Shown here piece after piece: positions 24,387-34,300 of a stretch of DNA of 35,949 bases. Under the pieces are notes generated by a model. It was not told the origin of the DNA. It ran no database searches and was given only the letters and a program-made list of their open reading frames with translations. The DNA is from an uncultured Collinsella sp. Lineage in GTDB: Bacteria > Actinomycetota > Coriobacteriia > Coriobacteriales > Coriobacteriaceae. The position numbers were made by a program, and so were the translations under genes. The DNA lies in contig CAAEBN010000054.1 of the NCBI GenBank assembly GCA_900754075.1, forward strand, positions 1 through 35,949, in the 5' to 3' direction. Positions within the stretch are counted from its first letter, which is position 1, and every line of letters starts with the position of its first letter.

Positions 24387-25790
24387 TTAGGCAGAGGGGA
24401 AGGCTTTGGCGAGACCGGCGCGCGTCTGCGTGTCGGTCTTTTGGTAGATAGAGCTCAGGTGGCGCTGTACCATGCGCATCGAGATGCCGAGTTCCTCGGC
24501 GACCTGCTTGAGCGGGCGTTCATCCTGGGTCACGGCTATGAGCACGTCGACTTCGCGCGGGGTGAGAGCGTGGTCGGCGATGAAGGCCTGACGTTGCTCT
24601 TCGATGGTGGGGGCGGCGAGTGCTTCCTTTGCCAGTTGCTCGCGCTCGCGCTCCTGCTCGGTTTGGGGCAGGCGAAACAGCCCCGCAGCTACAAATGCCA
24701 CGCTCGCCGCCACAAGCAGCACGAGCGCGCCAATCATGATGAGGGCGACATTGCCCGAGGTGACCAGTGCCAGCGAGATGCCCGATGTGGTGAATGCGCA
24801 TACATTGTTGGCGGCGCGGCCCATGCCGGCCCACAAAGCCGGAGTGTGCATACGCGGTGCCAGCTGTGTAAACGTGGCGGTGAAGAATGTGACGAAAAAG
24901 CCCGAGCTCAGATAAAAGACGATGAGGCCCAGGTTGGGATCGGCGCCAGCTTCTACGGCCAAGATTGAGATGGTGGAGAGCACCGTGACACCGAGCATGA
25001 CAGGACCCATGTAACGACGCTCGGCAAGGTCAAAGACGATGCCGGCGACCAGGCCGCTCGCTGCCAAAAAGAGGCGTGGCCAAGTCTGCACGGCGATGGC
25101 GCCGTGGGCGTTGGAGAACGTGACCACGTTATCGAGCGTGGAGAACAGGCAGGCGAGAATCATGACGAGTGCGATGCTCCAACACGCCTGCTTGGCGAGG
25201 ACGTGTGAGGGCTCAGTAAAAGGGTTGATGGTGGAGCTGGGGTTCTCATCTGCCACTTGGGGCGCGGCGCTGAGGGAGGAGATGACGATCGTCGCCGCGC
25301 CAAGAATGATGAGCTCACCGATGCCGCCGCAATCGAGCAGGTTAAGGGCAAACTGCAGGAGGATGCCCGCGGCATATGCCGCTCCTGCGCCCGTGGCGAG
25401 CTTGGGATCGTCTTGGAATGCCAACGCAAAGGCGCGATGCGCAGCGGCGCCCAGCATACCGAGTCCAAAGAATACCACGCACCCCAGAATCTCGAGTGCA
25501 AGCGGACCCGTGGGGACCTGAATCTGGGTCAAGCCAACGATAGCGATGGGAACGGCGGCGTTGGCGGCTGTCTGGGCCTGACCTTTGCGTTGGGCAAGAG
25601 CCAATAACGGCGCGTATCCGATAAAGCCGATAACGCTGGCACCCAGGATAAAACCTTGCGCGAGCACAACGCGTTCGGCACCGGCGAGCAGCCCGACATT
25701 GATGTCGAAGCGAAACTCGGCGGCAAGGAAGACAAAGGTAAAGAGCGCGAGGGCTAGAAGCGCGTTGATTTTAGGCTTGCTCAGGTTCAA
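24387..25790 (-). CDS. Membrane-bound LuxR-family regulator (MFS-like N-terminus)
   Basis: A 467-residue protein. Residues 1-375 contain about 12 hydrophobic segments, like a transporter fold. The C-terminus (about 400-467) is a LuxR-type HTH: ALTPREVDVLIAV, PLKQVAEELGISMRMVQRHLSSIYQKT and TRAGLAKAF. This pairing is typical of Coriobacteriia, which carry many such genes; ligands are mostly unknown. The start is a TTG at 25790, with AAAGGA 6 nt upstream; a nearby ATG is in another frame. It is transcribed alone. Its last bases (TTAGGCAGAG on the plus strand) recur at 22968-22977, without the gene. Confidence 0.85.
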   Translation of the reverse strand: MNLSKPKINALLALALFTFVFLAAEFRFDINVGLLAGAERVVLAQGFILGASVIGFIGYAPLLALAQRKGQAQTAANAAVPIAIVGLTQIQVPTGPLALEILGCVVFFGLGMLGAAAHRAFALAFQDDPKLATGAGAAYAAGILLQFALNLLDCGGIGELIILGAATIVISSLSAAPQVADENPSSTINPFTEPSHVLAKQACWSIALVMILACLFSTLDNVVTFSNAHGAIAVQTWPRLFLAASGLVAGIVFDLAERRYMGPVMLGVTVLSTISILAVEAGADPNLGLIVFYLSSGFFVTFFTATFTQLAPRMHTPALWAGMGRAANNVCAFTTSGISLALVTSGNVALIMIGALVLLVAASVAFVAAGLFRLPQTEQEREREQLAKEALAAPTIEEQRQAFIADHALTPREVDVLIAVTQDERPLKQVAEELGISMRMVQRHLSSIYQKTDTQTRAGLAKAFPSA

Positions 25791-25956
25791 GAACGGTCCT
25801 TTGGGTGGACGGAATAATCATGCCCTCGATTGTAGCGCCCTAAGGCGAAGACACCGACAACGAAATCCATTCGAATGAAACCGCAGGTAGCCATAGGGGT
25901 TCACATCTACGAACCTAGGCGTATGCGATTGCTTGGCACATGGTGAGACTAGGAAA

Positions 25957-25991
25957 ACCACCACAAAGGGGACAGGCACCTTTGTGGTGGT
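25957..25991. repeat. Perfect REP-like palindrome with GGGGACAGG core
   Basis: ACCACCACAAAGG and CCTTTGTGGTGGT are perfect 13-nt arms around GGACAGGCA. It lies between the divergent LuxR and surface-protein genes. This is the best-kept member of the family in the window. The rest of 25791-26018 has a weak hairpin at about 25891-25920 (GGGTTC/GAACC) and nothing else supportable. Confidence 0.8.
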
Positions 25992-26018
25992 ATGGTCCAT
26001 CGACCGAGGGAGGCCCCT

Positions 26019-28013
26019 ATGAACGGAAGCCACTTTGACAAGCAGGCTCAACGTGAGTCCACCTGCTCGCTGGTTCACGGTACCTGGCGTTGTGTGGGTG
26101 CCAAAATAGCTTGCGCCGGCGCGTGTGCGCTTATGGTCGGTCAGTTGCTGCTGCCGAGCGTGGCGCTGGCGACGGAATGCGCCGATCCCGCCGCTGGGAC
26201 GGATGAGGTTGCCGCGGCTCCGGTGACGCCGACGGTTGCGGAGGATACGGCTGCAACGACCGCACCAGCTGCTTCGACCGCGCCTGCAACCGATGCTGCT
26301 CCGGCGGCGCAAGCCACCGTTGAGCCTCAGCAGACAATCCCAGCCGATGCCGCCAATAAGTCTAGTGGTGCTGCGCTCGCTGGGCAAAACGCTTCTGGCG
26401 ACGACAACGCCGCCATGCCGGCGAGCAACGCCATCATGCCCTGCGGTGTGACCGATGTTGTTGGCGGCAGCGACGTTAGGGTCAATACGACCGTGGTTTC
26501 CCGCTACACGGACTGCGCGCTTCCGAGCAATGTCACACTCGAAAAGGGCCAGTCGTATACCTATGATTTTCCCGATGTTGAGGGCGGCATGCCGGATGAG
26601 CCGCCCTGCGAACTTGTCGAAACCAAGTACTACCGGGCCGATGCTGCTTCGGGCACCCTGGCTGAAGTCCAGGACACATCTATGTCCGATGTGACGGCCC
26701 GCTTTGAGCCTGTTGGCGATCACATGAGGCTGACGCTGACCTTTACGGGTGGCGCGGCAGGCGGCTCGTATCGACTCACGCGCAATGAGGCTCTCTATAT
26801 TGGCTCGGCACTGGAGTATACCGGAACTGACTATGAAGGCAGCTCGACTATCCTCAACGAAACCAGGTACGATTATTACCTCCGCTACGTCATCAATAGC
26901 GAAATTACGCTCGTTGCATCGGAAAACGAAGCCCTCCATAACCTGGACGTCAACGACGTGAAGACCGACTACGCGCCCGGCGAGGCGCCGCGCGCGACCG
27001 CGACGATCCCCGCTGCTGACGCCGACAAGTACGAGATCGCCTATGAGTGCTGGGAAGAGATGGAGCTCGATATGGAATCCGGGGAGTCGGTACCCGTTGC
27101 CTTCTGGTATTCCGACCCCGCGAAGTACACGCCGGGCATGAAGAAGATTGACCACTTCGAAGAGGGAAAGTTCTACATGTACTCCGTTGAGCTGAGGCTC
27201 AAGGGCGACAATACCGTGGCCGATGACTGCAATATGAACGTCAACGGTCATTGGGCGCACCACATCAAGACCGTCAACGGCGTCTTCGCCCCAAACGCTG
27301 ACAATATGCTGTGCGAGCAGCCAATCGACGAATGGCGCGCCATCGACGTTATCGAGATTAATGGCGCCACGACCACCTTTAAGGCGGGCGATAAGCCGGT
27401 CTTTACGGCGAGTGTTCCGACGGGCTCCAACTCCCTTCCTCAGTGTGAGTACTGGATGGGCAGCGATGGCAGCGAAGTGAACTCTCAGAAGTTCTGGGAT
27501 CAGAACATCACGAACCACATCGACGTCTTTAAGCCTGGCGTGACCTATCGCTACGGTATCTACCTCAAGCCCGCGCGCGGCTTCTACTTTACGCCCGACA
27601 CCAAGCTGGTGATCAACGGCCAGGAGTGCGGCTACCAGATGGGCGAAGCGAGTGTAGTTGATCCCGAGAGCGGCTGGATCTACACCCTGTGGCTCAACAC
27701 CGATCTGACCTTTACGCCTGAAGTCACGCCGACTCCCGATTCGCAGCCTACGCCGGATCCCAAGCCGACACCGCAGCCTGAGGTTAAGCCCGAGACCAAG
27801 CCCGAAGTGAAGCCCGAGACCAAACCCGCGGCCAAGCCGGCCACGACAACCGCCACGACCAAGACGGTTGAGAAAACCACGCAGGCCAAGAAGGGCGATG
27901 CTGTCCTGGCTACCACGGGGGATACCACCGCATTGACGGTCACCGCTCTGGGCATCGCCGGCGCAACTGTTGCCGCCGCAGGCATCGCCACGACCAAGCG
28001 CCGCAAGCGCTAG
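26019..28013 (+). CDS. Sortase-anchored surface protein (LATTG)
   Basis: A 664-residue exported protein of unknown function. The signal peptide ends near SVALA (about residue 50). An Ala/Thr/Pro-rich segment (about 55-125) follows. The folded part (about 135-565) contains at least three similar beta-rich stretches, such as VNDVKTDYAPGEAPRATATI and IEINGATTTFKAGDKPVFTA, which look like repeated Ig-like modules. A Pro/Lys/Glu-rich spacer (about 570-610, PTPDP and KPETKPEVKP repeats) spans the wall. The sorting signal LATTG is at 630-634, then a hydrophobic stretch and KRRKR. The ATG at 26019 follows GAGGGAGG by 6 nt. The last 36 residues closely match those of the next gene. Confidence 0.82.
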   Translation: MNGSHFDKQAQRESTCSLVHGTWRCVGAKIACAGACALMVGQLLLPSVALATECADPAAGTDEVAAAPVTPTVAEDTAATTAPAASTAPATDAAPAAQATVEPQQTIPADAANKSSGAALAGQNASGDDNAAMPASNAIMPCGVTDVVGGSDVRVNTTVVSRYTDCALPSNVTLEKGQSYTYDFPDVEGGMPDEPPCELVETKYYRADAASGTLAEVQDTSMSDVTARFEPVGDHMRLTLTFTGGAAGGSYRLTRNEALYIGSALEYTGTDYEGSSTILNETRYDYYLRYVINSEITLVASENEALHNLDVNDVKTDYAPGEAPRATATIPAADADKYEIAYECWEEMELDMESGESVPVAFWYSDPAKYTPGMKKIDHFEEGKFYMYSVELRLKGDNTVADDCNMNVNGHWAHHIKTVNGVFAPNADNMLCEQPIDEWRAIDVIEINGATTTFKAGDKPVFTASVPTGSNSLPQCEYWMGSDGSEVNSQKFWDQNITNHIDVFKPGVTYRYGIYLKPARGFYFTPDTKLVINGQECGYQMGEASVVDPESGWIYTLWLNTDLTFTPEVTPTPDSQPTPDPKPTPQPEVKPETKPEVKPETKPAAKPATTTATTKTVEKTTQAKKGDAVLATTGDTTALTVTALGIAGATVAAAGIATTKRRKR

Positions 28014-28050
28014 GTTTTGGTGACGGCGCCCATTCTCGGCTTTAGCAAAA

Positions 28051-28105
28051 TCTCAATCTGTAACACCAAACTGCCCAAAACGGCTCTAGATGTTACAGAT
28101 TGAGA
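28051..28105. repeat. TCTC-type palindrome, copy 2
   Basis: TCTCAATCTGTAACA (28051-28065) and TGTTACAGATTGAGA (28091-28105) are perfect 15-nt arms around a 25-nt spacer. It is the first of a pair after the LATTG gene; 34972-35026 is its counterpart. Confidence 0.9.
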
Positions 28106-28130
28106 TGAACCGAATGGCCGCCAATCTAAT

Positions 28131-28187
28131 GTCTCAATCTGTAACGCCTAGCGAGAAATTCGGCCTCTTACTGTTACAGATCGAGAC
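28131..28187. repeat. TCTC-type palindrome, copy 3
   Basis: GTCTCAATCTGTAACG (28131-28146) and TGTTACAGATCGAGAC (28172-28187) pair with two mismatches. It is the second of the pair, about 25 nt after copy 2. Confidence 0.88.
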
Positions 28188-28208
28188 AAACCGACCGGCC
28201 AAGTCCAG

Positions 28209-28245
28209 AACCGCCACAAAGGTGCCTGTCCCCTTTGCGGTGGTT
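28209..28245. repeat. REP-like palindrome with CCTGTCCCC core
   Basis: AACCGCCACAAAGG and CCTTTGCGGTGGTT pair around TGCCTGTCC, with small differences. It has the opposite core orientation to the copy at 25957. Confidence 0.75.
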
Positions 28246-28255
28246 TACGCAGGTA

Positions 28256-28300
28256 GAACGGTAGGTTCGTATATATGAACCTACCGTTCGCTTTGTTTTT
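28256..28300 (+). terminator. Rho-independent terminator before the large surface-protein gene
   Basis: GAACGGTAGGTTC and GAACCTACCGTTC are perfect 13-nt arms around GTATATAT, followed by GCTTTGTTTTT. Confidence 0.9.
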
Positions 28301-28349
28301 GGGCAACGATTACGCTGGATGACTTTTGGTTTGCAAGAAAGGATCGACC

Positions 28350-31300
28350 ATGAGGTGGACTACTGCTCGAGCACTTTGCCGCCGGCTGACGGTTGCCACG
28401 GTGACCCTCGCGATGGTGACGGGTTCGTTTCCCGCGGGCGCGTTTGCCGAGGCCCTCAACACCGATAGCACTTTTGTGCAGACGGATAACAGCCAGGCGG
28501 ACGACGCCGCTTCCGCCGATTCGTCTGACGCCCAAACGTCAGACTCTGCTTCCGCCGACCCCGCGCCCGATGCCGGCGCTGCCGACCCCACAGCGCTCGA
28601 GGCCGGTGACACCCCTACGCCCCCGGCCTCCGAGATTGCATCGGCGGCGGGCCTGACGGGCGCCGGACAGACCGAGAGCACACCCGCGGGTACGCTTGCC
28701 ACCGATCTTGTCGAGGGCAAGGAGCTCGCCGAGCAGCAAAAGCAAGAGGAGGCTTCCGGCACCGAGGCGACCTGGAACGAGGAACTTGAACTCTGGGCAA
28801 CCTCGAAGGGCGCCACGGGCGTAAAGGACGAATACGACGATGGCTACGTGGCCGGCGAGCAGACCCCCGCGCAGTACTACTTCTCGATTGATAGCCTCAC
28901 CAACGAAATTTCTATCGAGTATGGCGACGCGGGCATTACCACGTTGGAGGTGCCCTCGACCATCGACGACAAAAATGTCGTAAGCCTTACGGGTATGGGA
29001 AGCGCTGCGCTCACATCGATCACCTTCGCCCCTAATTCGCATGTCCGCTCGGTTGGAGGCTTGGGCGGCAGCAGTATCAAAGAGATCGCACTGCCCGGTT
29101 CGGTCGAGGAGCTCAAGAGCTATGCATTCTACAAAAGCAAGACGCTCCAAACGGTAACCTGGCCCAACAACGCGGCCTTTACCACGATTCCCGAGCAGGC
29201 CTTTAAGGAATGTGAACAACTTGACGACAAGGTGGTGGCAACGCTGCCGCCTTCGGTCAAAACTATCGACTATCTTGCATTCGCCTATTGCGGCGTGCCA
29301 CAGTTCTATGTCTCGGACACAACAGTGCTCACCTTTACGCAGATCAATGTGCCGGGCACGGTGGAGCGGATTGAGCGCAATGCCTTTGACGGGTGCTCGC
29401 ATGTGTCGTCGGTGACGATCGGCGACGGCGTTAAATATATCGGAGCGCACGCGTTCGCCTCTCTTGATCCTGCGATTGCCGGCAAAGAGATTGTGCTACC
29501 CAAAAGCGTGGAAATGATAGAGTGGGGAGCTTTTGAGAACACGAGATACGGAAACGAGACGAACCATAATGCCGTTGCCCTGCGCGTGATGAACCCCGAT
29601 CTTCAGTTTGGTGAGGCGGGCTATCCGGGCGACTATAATGAGCGCGTGACAATCGATGGCGTAACGTATGCGATTCCCTTTAGTGAAGGCCAGACCATCT
29701 ATGCCTATGCGACCGATTCGGCTGGCAACCCCTCGATGGTCAAAAAGCTTGCCGATGCCGTGGCCGATCGCAAGGACTCCGTCGACTCCTCGAAGCCTGC
29801 CTACACGTTTGAGTGGATGGGCGAGGCGGCCCAGGTGACGGGCAAACTTCCCCAGAGCGCGACGGCTACACTCGTGCAGGCGGGGCAGTCCACGCCGCTG
29901 GCGGTTGGCGATGACGGCAGCTTTACAGCGGACGCTCTCTCCAAGACAGCAGCCACCCTGCGCATTTCGCTCAGCGGTTACTATGACATGGTGCTCGCTC
30001 GCCCGGGCGACCAGATGACGGGCACATGGAATATCGGAGAGATTAAGGCGGAGGACTTTACCAAGATTCCGGCCTCGCGCGCGATTGAGCTCAACGTGGG
30101 CTATCTTGAACCGATTGTGGGCCAGGATAAGACCGAACGCATTGAGCTCGATAGTCTCGATAACATCGATCTGACGGTGAAGAGCGGCGGCAAGACGCTC
30201 AAACCTGCCAAGGGCGACAAGGAAAACGACTACCGTATCCAGGGTACAGCGCTCGTGGTGTCGCAGGCCATTGCCGACGCGGACCAGGATCTGGAGATAA
30301 CGCTCGTGCCCAAAGACAGCCTCAAGCTGGGTGGGGCGACGGCGACGGTGAAGCCTTCGGCCGGCAAGGTCGATATCGACTTGAAGCCTTGGGGCACGGC
30401 GACGGTCACGACCAAGGGCGACTACCAGGGAGCCAACCGCGTGCTGGTGTTCCGTACGTCCGACGGCAAGCTAGTCGCCGACGGCGTCACCTATTTGATG
30501 GGTTACGAAGACGATGGCACCACGCCTATCATGAAGGCCGAGACGCCGCGCCTTAAGGCCGGTTCGTACACCATCGTCGCCTTTAACAAGACGAGCTACG
30601 ACATCCAAGCGACGAGCTATTCCACGTTTAGCCGCCTAGGGCTGACCGTGGGTAAGCATATCGCGCAAAAGCAGGTGAAGATTGAGGACGGCAAACAGCT
30701 CGACGTGACGCTCGACGTCCCCACGTTTGACGTGGAGACGTATCGTGCCGAGCGCGGGCTGACGGCGGGCTCGGTTATCGCTGATTCGTCCGCGGTCGTT
30801 GGCGTGGAGACCGAGCTGCGCATTCATTACGAGCTCAAGGACAGCCAGGCTGCCAAGATTGAGATTCCGCTGGCCAAGGATGCCGTCGGGGATGTGTCCG
30901 CAGGCTCTCGCGAAGCCGGCGCCAGCTCCGAGGCCATGTGGGCTGACACAACTTGGGAGGGCGACAACCTCGTTCTCAATATGAATAAGGGCATGGGCGC
31001 CGATGTGTTTGTGCGCTTTAAGCCTAAGGCCGCGGGCATCTATGCCATCTCGCCGCTTATTACGCTGGGCGAGGTGACGTTGCCGCTGGGAAGCACCACA
31101 CTCGAGGTTAGCGGATCGCGCATCGAGGTCGACAGCACCGACGTTCACAGCCTACTGGGCAATGTGGCCTACGTATACGCAGCGCCCGGAAAAAGCGTGC
31201 AGCTTACCGTGGGCGTGGGCGCCTCGGCCGCAAAGTACACCGGCAAGACCAATAAACTCGGCCGTGCCAAGATTGAATACGACCTGCCGCAGGATACGCT

Positions 31301-34300
31301 TGCCGCCGAGCGTGTGACGCTCGAGGCGCGCGTGGGCTCGACCGATGTTGCCGCCGCTGCCGCCGAGGTGACGGCTCGCAACTATGTGCGCTATGTTCCG
31401 AGCGCTTCGGTCTGGAACTTTGATGTGACGTATCGTGGCGGTACGCAAAACTTGGTCAAGGACGGCAAGGACACCGGCAAGAGCCTGTGGACCTTCCATC
31501 ATCTGCCACAAAAGAAGAACGCCTACTGGACCTTTGATATCACGCTCGAGGTGGGAAACGAAGAGGCCGCCGACACGCTTGACCTGTACGTGGACTGCGT
31601 GGATGGCAAGACGGTGGCGATTCCTCTGACTCAAAAGTCGCGCGAGGGCACCCGTGTTCGCTATGCGGCGGAGTATGTGGACGAGGGTTACCTTAAGCTG
31701 CTCGACGAGTTTAACAAGGCGAATGATTCGACCTATGTGAACTGCGGCAACTTTGAGCAGATCTTTATGCCGCAGACCTACCGCATCTCCAATGCTCAGC
31801 TTATGACCATGCTGAGTTTTGACGCCAACGCTTCGGCCAAAAAGCATTCCGCCGCGGCCGAGGAGCGCCAGCAGGAGTTCTCGAATGCCGTGCAGCAGTG
31901 GCACGAGTATATGATGGATAACTCGTTTAATGATGTCGACGAGGCCTTTAACGACGCGATTGACCAGATGGTCGCTGATGCGTTTGCCGAGGAGGACGAG
32001 GACGGTAAAGAGGACGAAGCCCAAGGTGGAGCTGCCCGTAAGGCTCGTCGCGCCCCTGCCGCCAGCGACGGCGAGGGTGATGGTGCTGGCAACGACGAGG
32101 CCGCGCAGTTTGCGGCTGAGCTCAAGGCCGCGGTCGGCGGGTCGGCGGCGCTGCTGACCCAGCAGGGCGACAGCTATGGCGTCAATGTGGACAAGATGAT
32201 CTTTGAGGATGCTTACGGCACCAGCGAGGATTGGTATCAGGAACTCGCGGCGGCCCAGGGCGCGAACGCTGCGGATGCGGCCGCCATCAAGGAGCTCGTC
32301 GACCATGCATCGCGAGCGGAGTTTATTGCCCAGCAGGCCGAGGATCTGGTGGGCCAGTCGATGGGTATCGGCCAGCTCAACCAATACGGAAGCTGGAATG
32401 ACGCAACCGCCGCGGCGCTCAACAAGTGTGCGGGCATTAAGGCCAGCGAGTACAACGGCCAGTCGACGAGCGGGTTTAACGATTTGGGCCAGGCGCTCGG
32501 CAGCTCGCTGAGCTACAAGGCGGCTGACGACGATACCGTCAAGGGCTTTAAGGTCGCCGCGCCCGATGGCGAGCAGACGGCCTATATCGAGTCGGAATTT
32601 ATCGAGAACTCCAATAACAACAAGAACCAGGCGCTTCTGTTTAACTCGATCGCCATGCAGTGCGACATTCTGGACGACCTGTACGACAACTGGAATGTGG
32701 TCCATAGCCTCAACAACTCCAAGGTGCGCGGATGGCTCATGGCCTGGAAGCGCAACGGCGACGTGAGCGCCCATATGAAGCTCATCCGCACGATCCGTTC
32801 GCTCAAGAGCTATAAGATCGAGTGCGAGATGTTCGGACAGGTCTTTAAGACCGATGCGTGGAAGGCGGCCGGCCAGGCGTTTCCCGCGGCGACCCAGGGC
32901 ATCGGCATCTTTACCGGCATTTACGGCGTGAACGATGCCAGCAAGAACTGGGAGAACGTGAACGTCCGTATGCAGAAGGTGAAGGGCGAGCGCGAGGGCT
33001 ATGAGCTTCAGCATACGCGCTTGCTTGCCAAGCCCGATAAGACCGAGGACGACTGGAAGTGCATTTGCGCGCTGCGCGACGCCATGGAGAAGGCGCGTGC
33101 GTTTGAGGATCTGCTGTATCGCCAGCTCTGCCACGATAGCACCGATGTGGCGGTGGGCTCCATCATGACAATCGCCGGTGTGCTGACGGCCGGTTCGGCG
33201 GGTACCGTGGTGGGCGCTGCCTATGACGCGGCTTCGACCAGCGTAGGTTCGGAGCGCGCGATTAAGCTGACCAATGCCGAATGCGCCTACGATGTTGCCT
33301 GCGAGCAGGTGGAGCGCGCGTGCCAGAATCGCATTACGGTCAACTGGGGCGAGCTGACCGATGCCGAAGTCTACAAGGCCAACAAGGACGGCTTGATCTC
33401 GGACGAGAAAATGCAGTCGATCTTCGAGGCGCGTTATCGCAATGTGCCTGCCAAGGCAGCACCCGACCCTGCGGGCGTGGTGTACGAGGGCCTGCTGTCC
33501 AATACGGTTGAAGGCGCGACGGTTGAGCTGTGGAGCGCCGACGATGCGGCCGGTACCAATGCAGTGCGTTGGGATGCCGAGGAGTATGAGCAGGACAATC
33601 CGCTTGCGACGGGTGCGGACGGTGCGTACAACTGGAATACGCCGACCGGCTGGTATCAGGTGCGCGTGACCAAGGACGGGTATGAGGAGGCGCGTTCGGC
33701 TTGGCTGCGCGTGCCGCCGATTCAGACTGAGGTGAACATTGGCTTGGTGTCGACGGCGGCGCCCGAGGTGGCCTCGGCCCATGCCTATACCGATTGCATC
33801 GAGGTTGAGTTTACGCAGTATATGGATGCGAGCGACGATGCCCTGGTTGCATTGTGCGCGCAGGGCTTGGGTGACGTGACGTATACGTGGCTCGACAAGC
33901 AGGACGATCCCAATGGCAAGCCGCTGTCGCGCGTGCTGCGTATTCGCTATGCCGATGCGTGTGAGGCGGGCTCGACGGTGGCGTTTGAGCTCGACGGTGC
34001 TCGCAACTACGCCGGCACGGCCATGGCGCGCTGGGCAAGTGGCGAGTTTGTCGTGGGCGTTCGTGCCGACAAGCTCAAGCTCAACGTGGAGCAGGCTGTG
34101 ACCATGCTTGAGGGCAGTGACTTTGAGCTGGTGGCGCACGTGACCGATAAGGCGGGCAAGCCGTTTGCGGGTGCCAAGGTTAGTGTTGGGCTGGAGTCCT
34201 CGGCTATCTGCTCTGTCGATGCCACCCAGGCCGTGACGGGCGAGGACGGAGCGGCGACGTTTGTGCTGCATGGTGCTCTGCCCGGTTTGACGACGTTGAC

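Noticed and set aside
31152..34271. 1039-residue open frame on the minus strand opposite the large surface-protein gene
   Set aside because: Same cause: low-complexity composition and no family resemblance; the plus-strand gene has recognisable modules.
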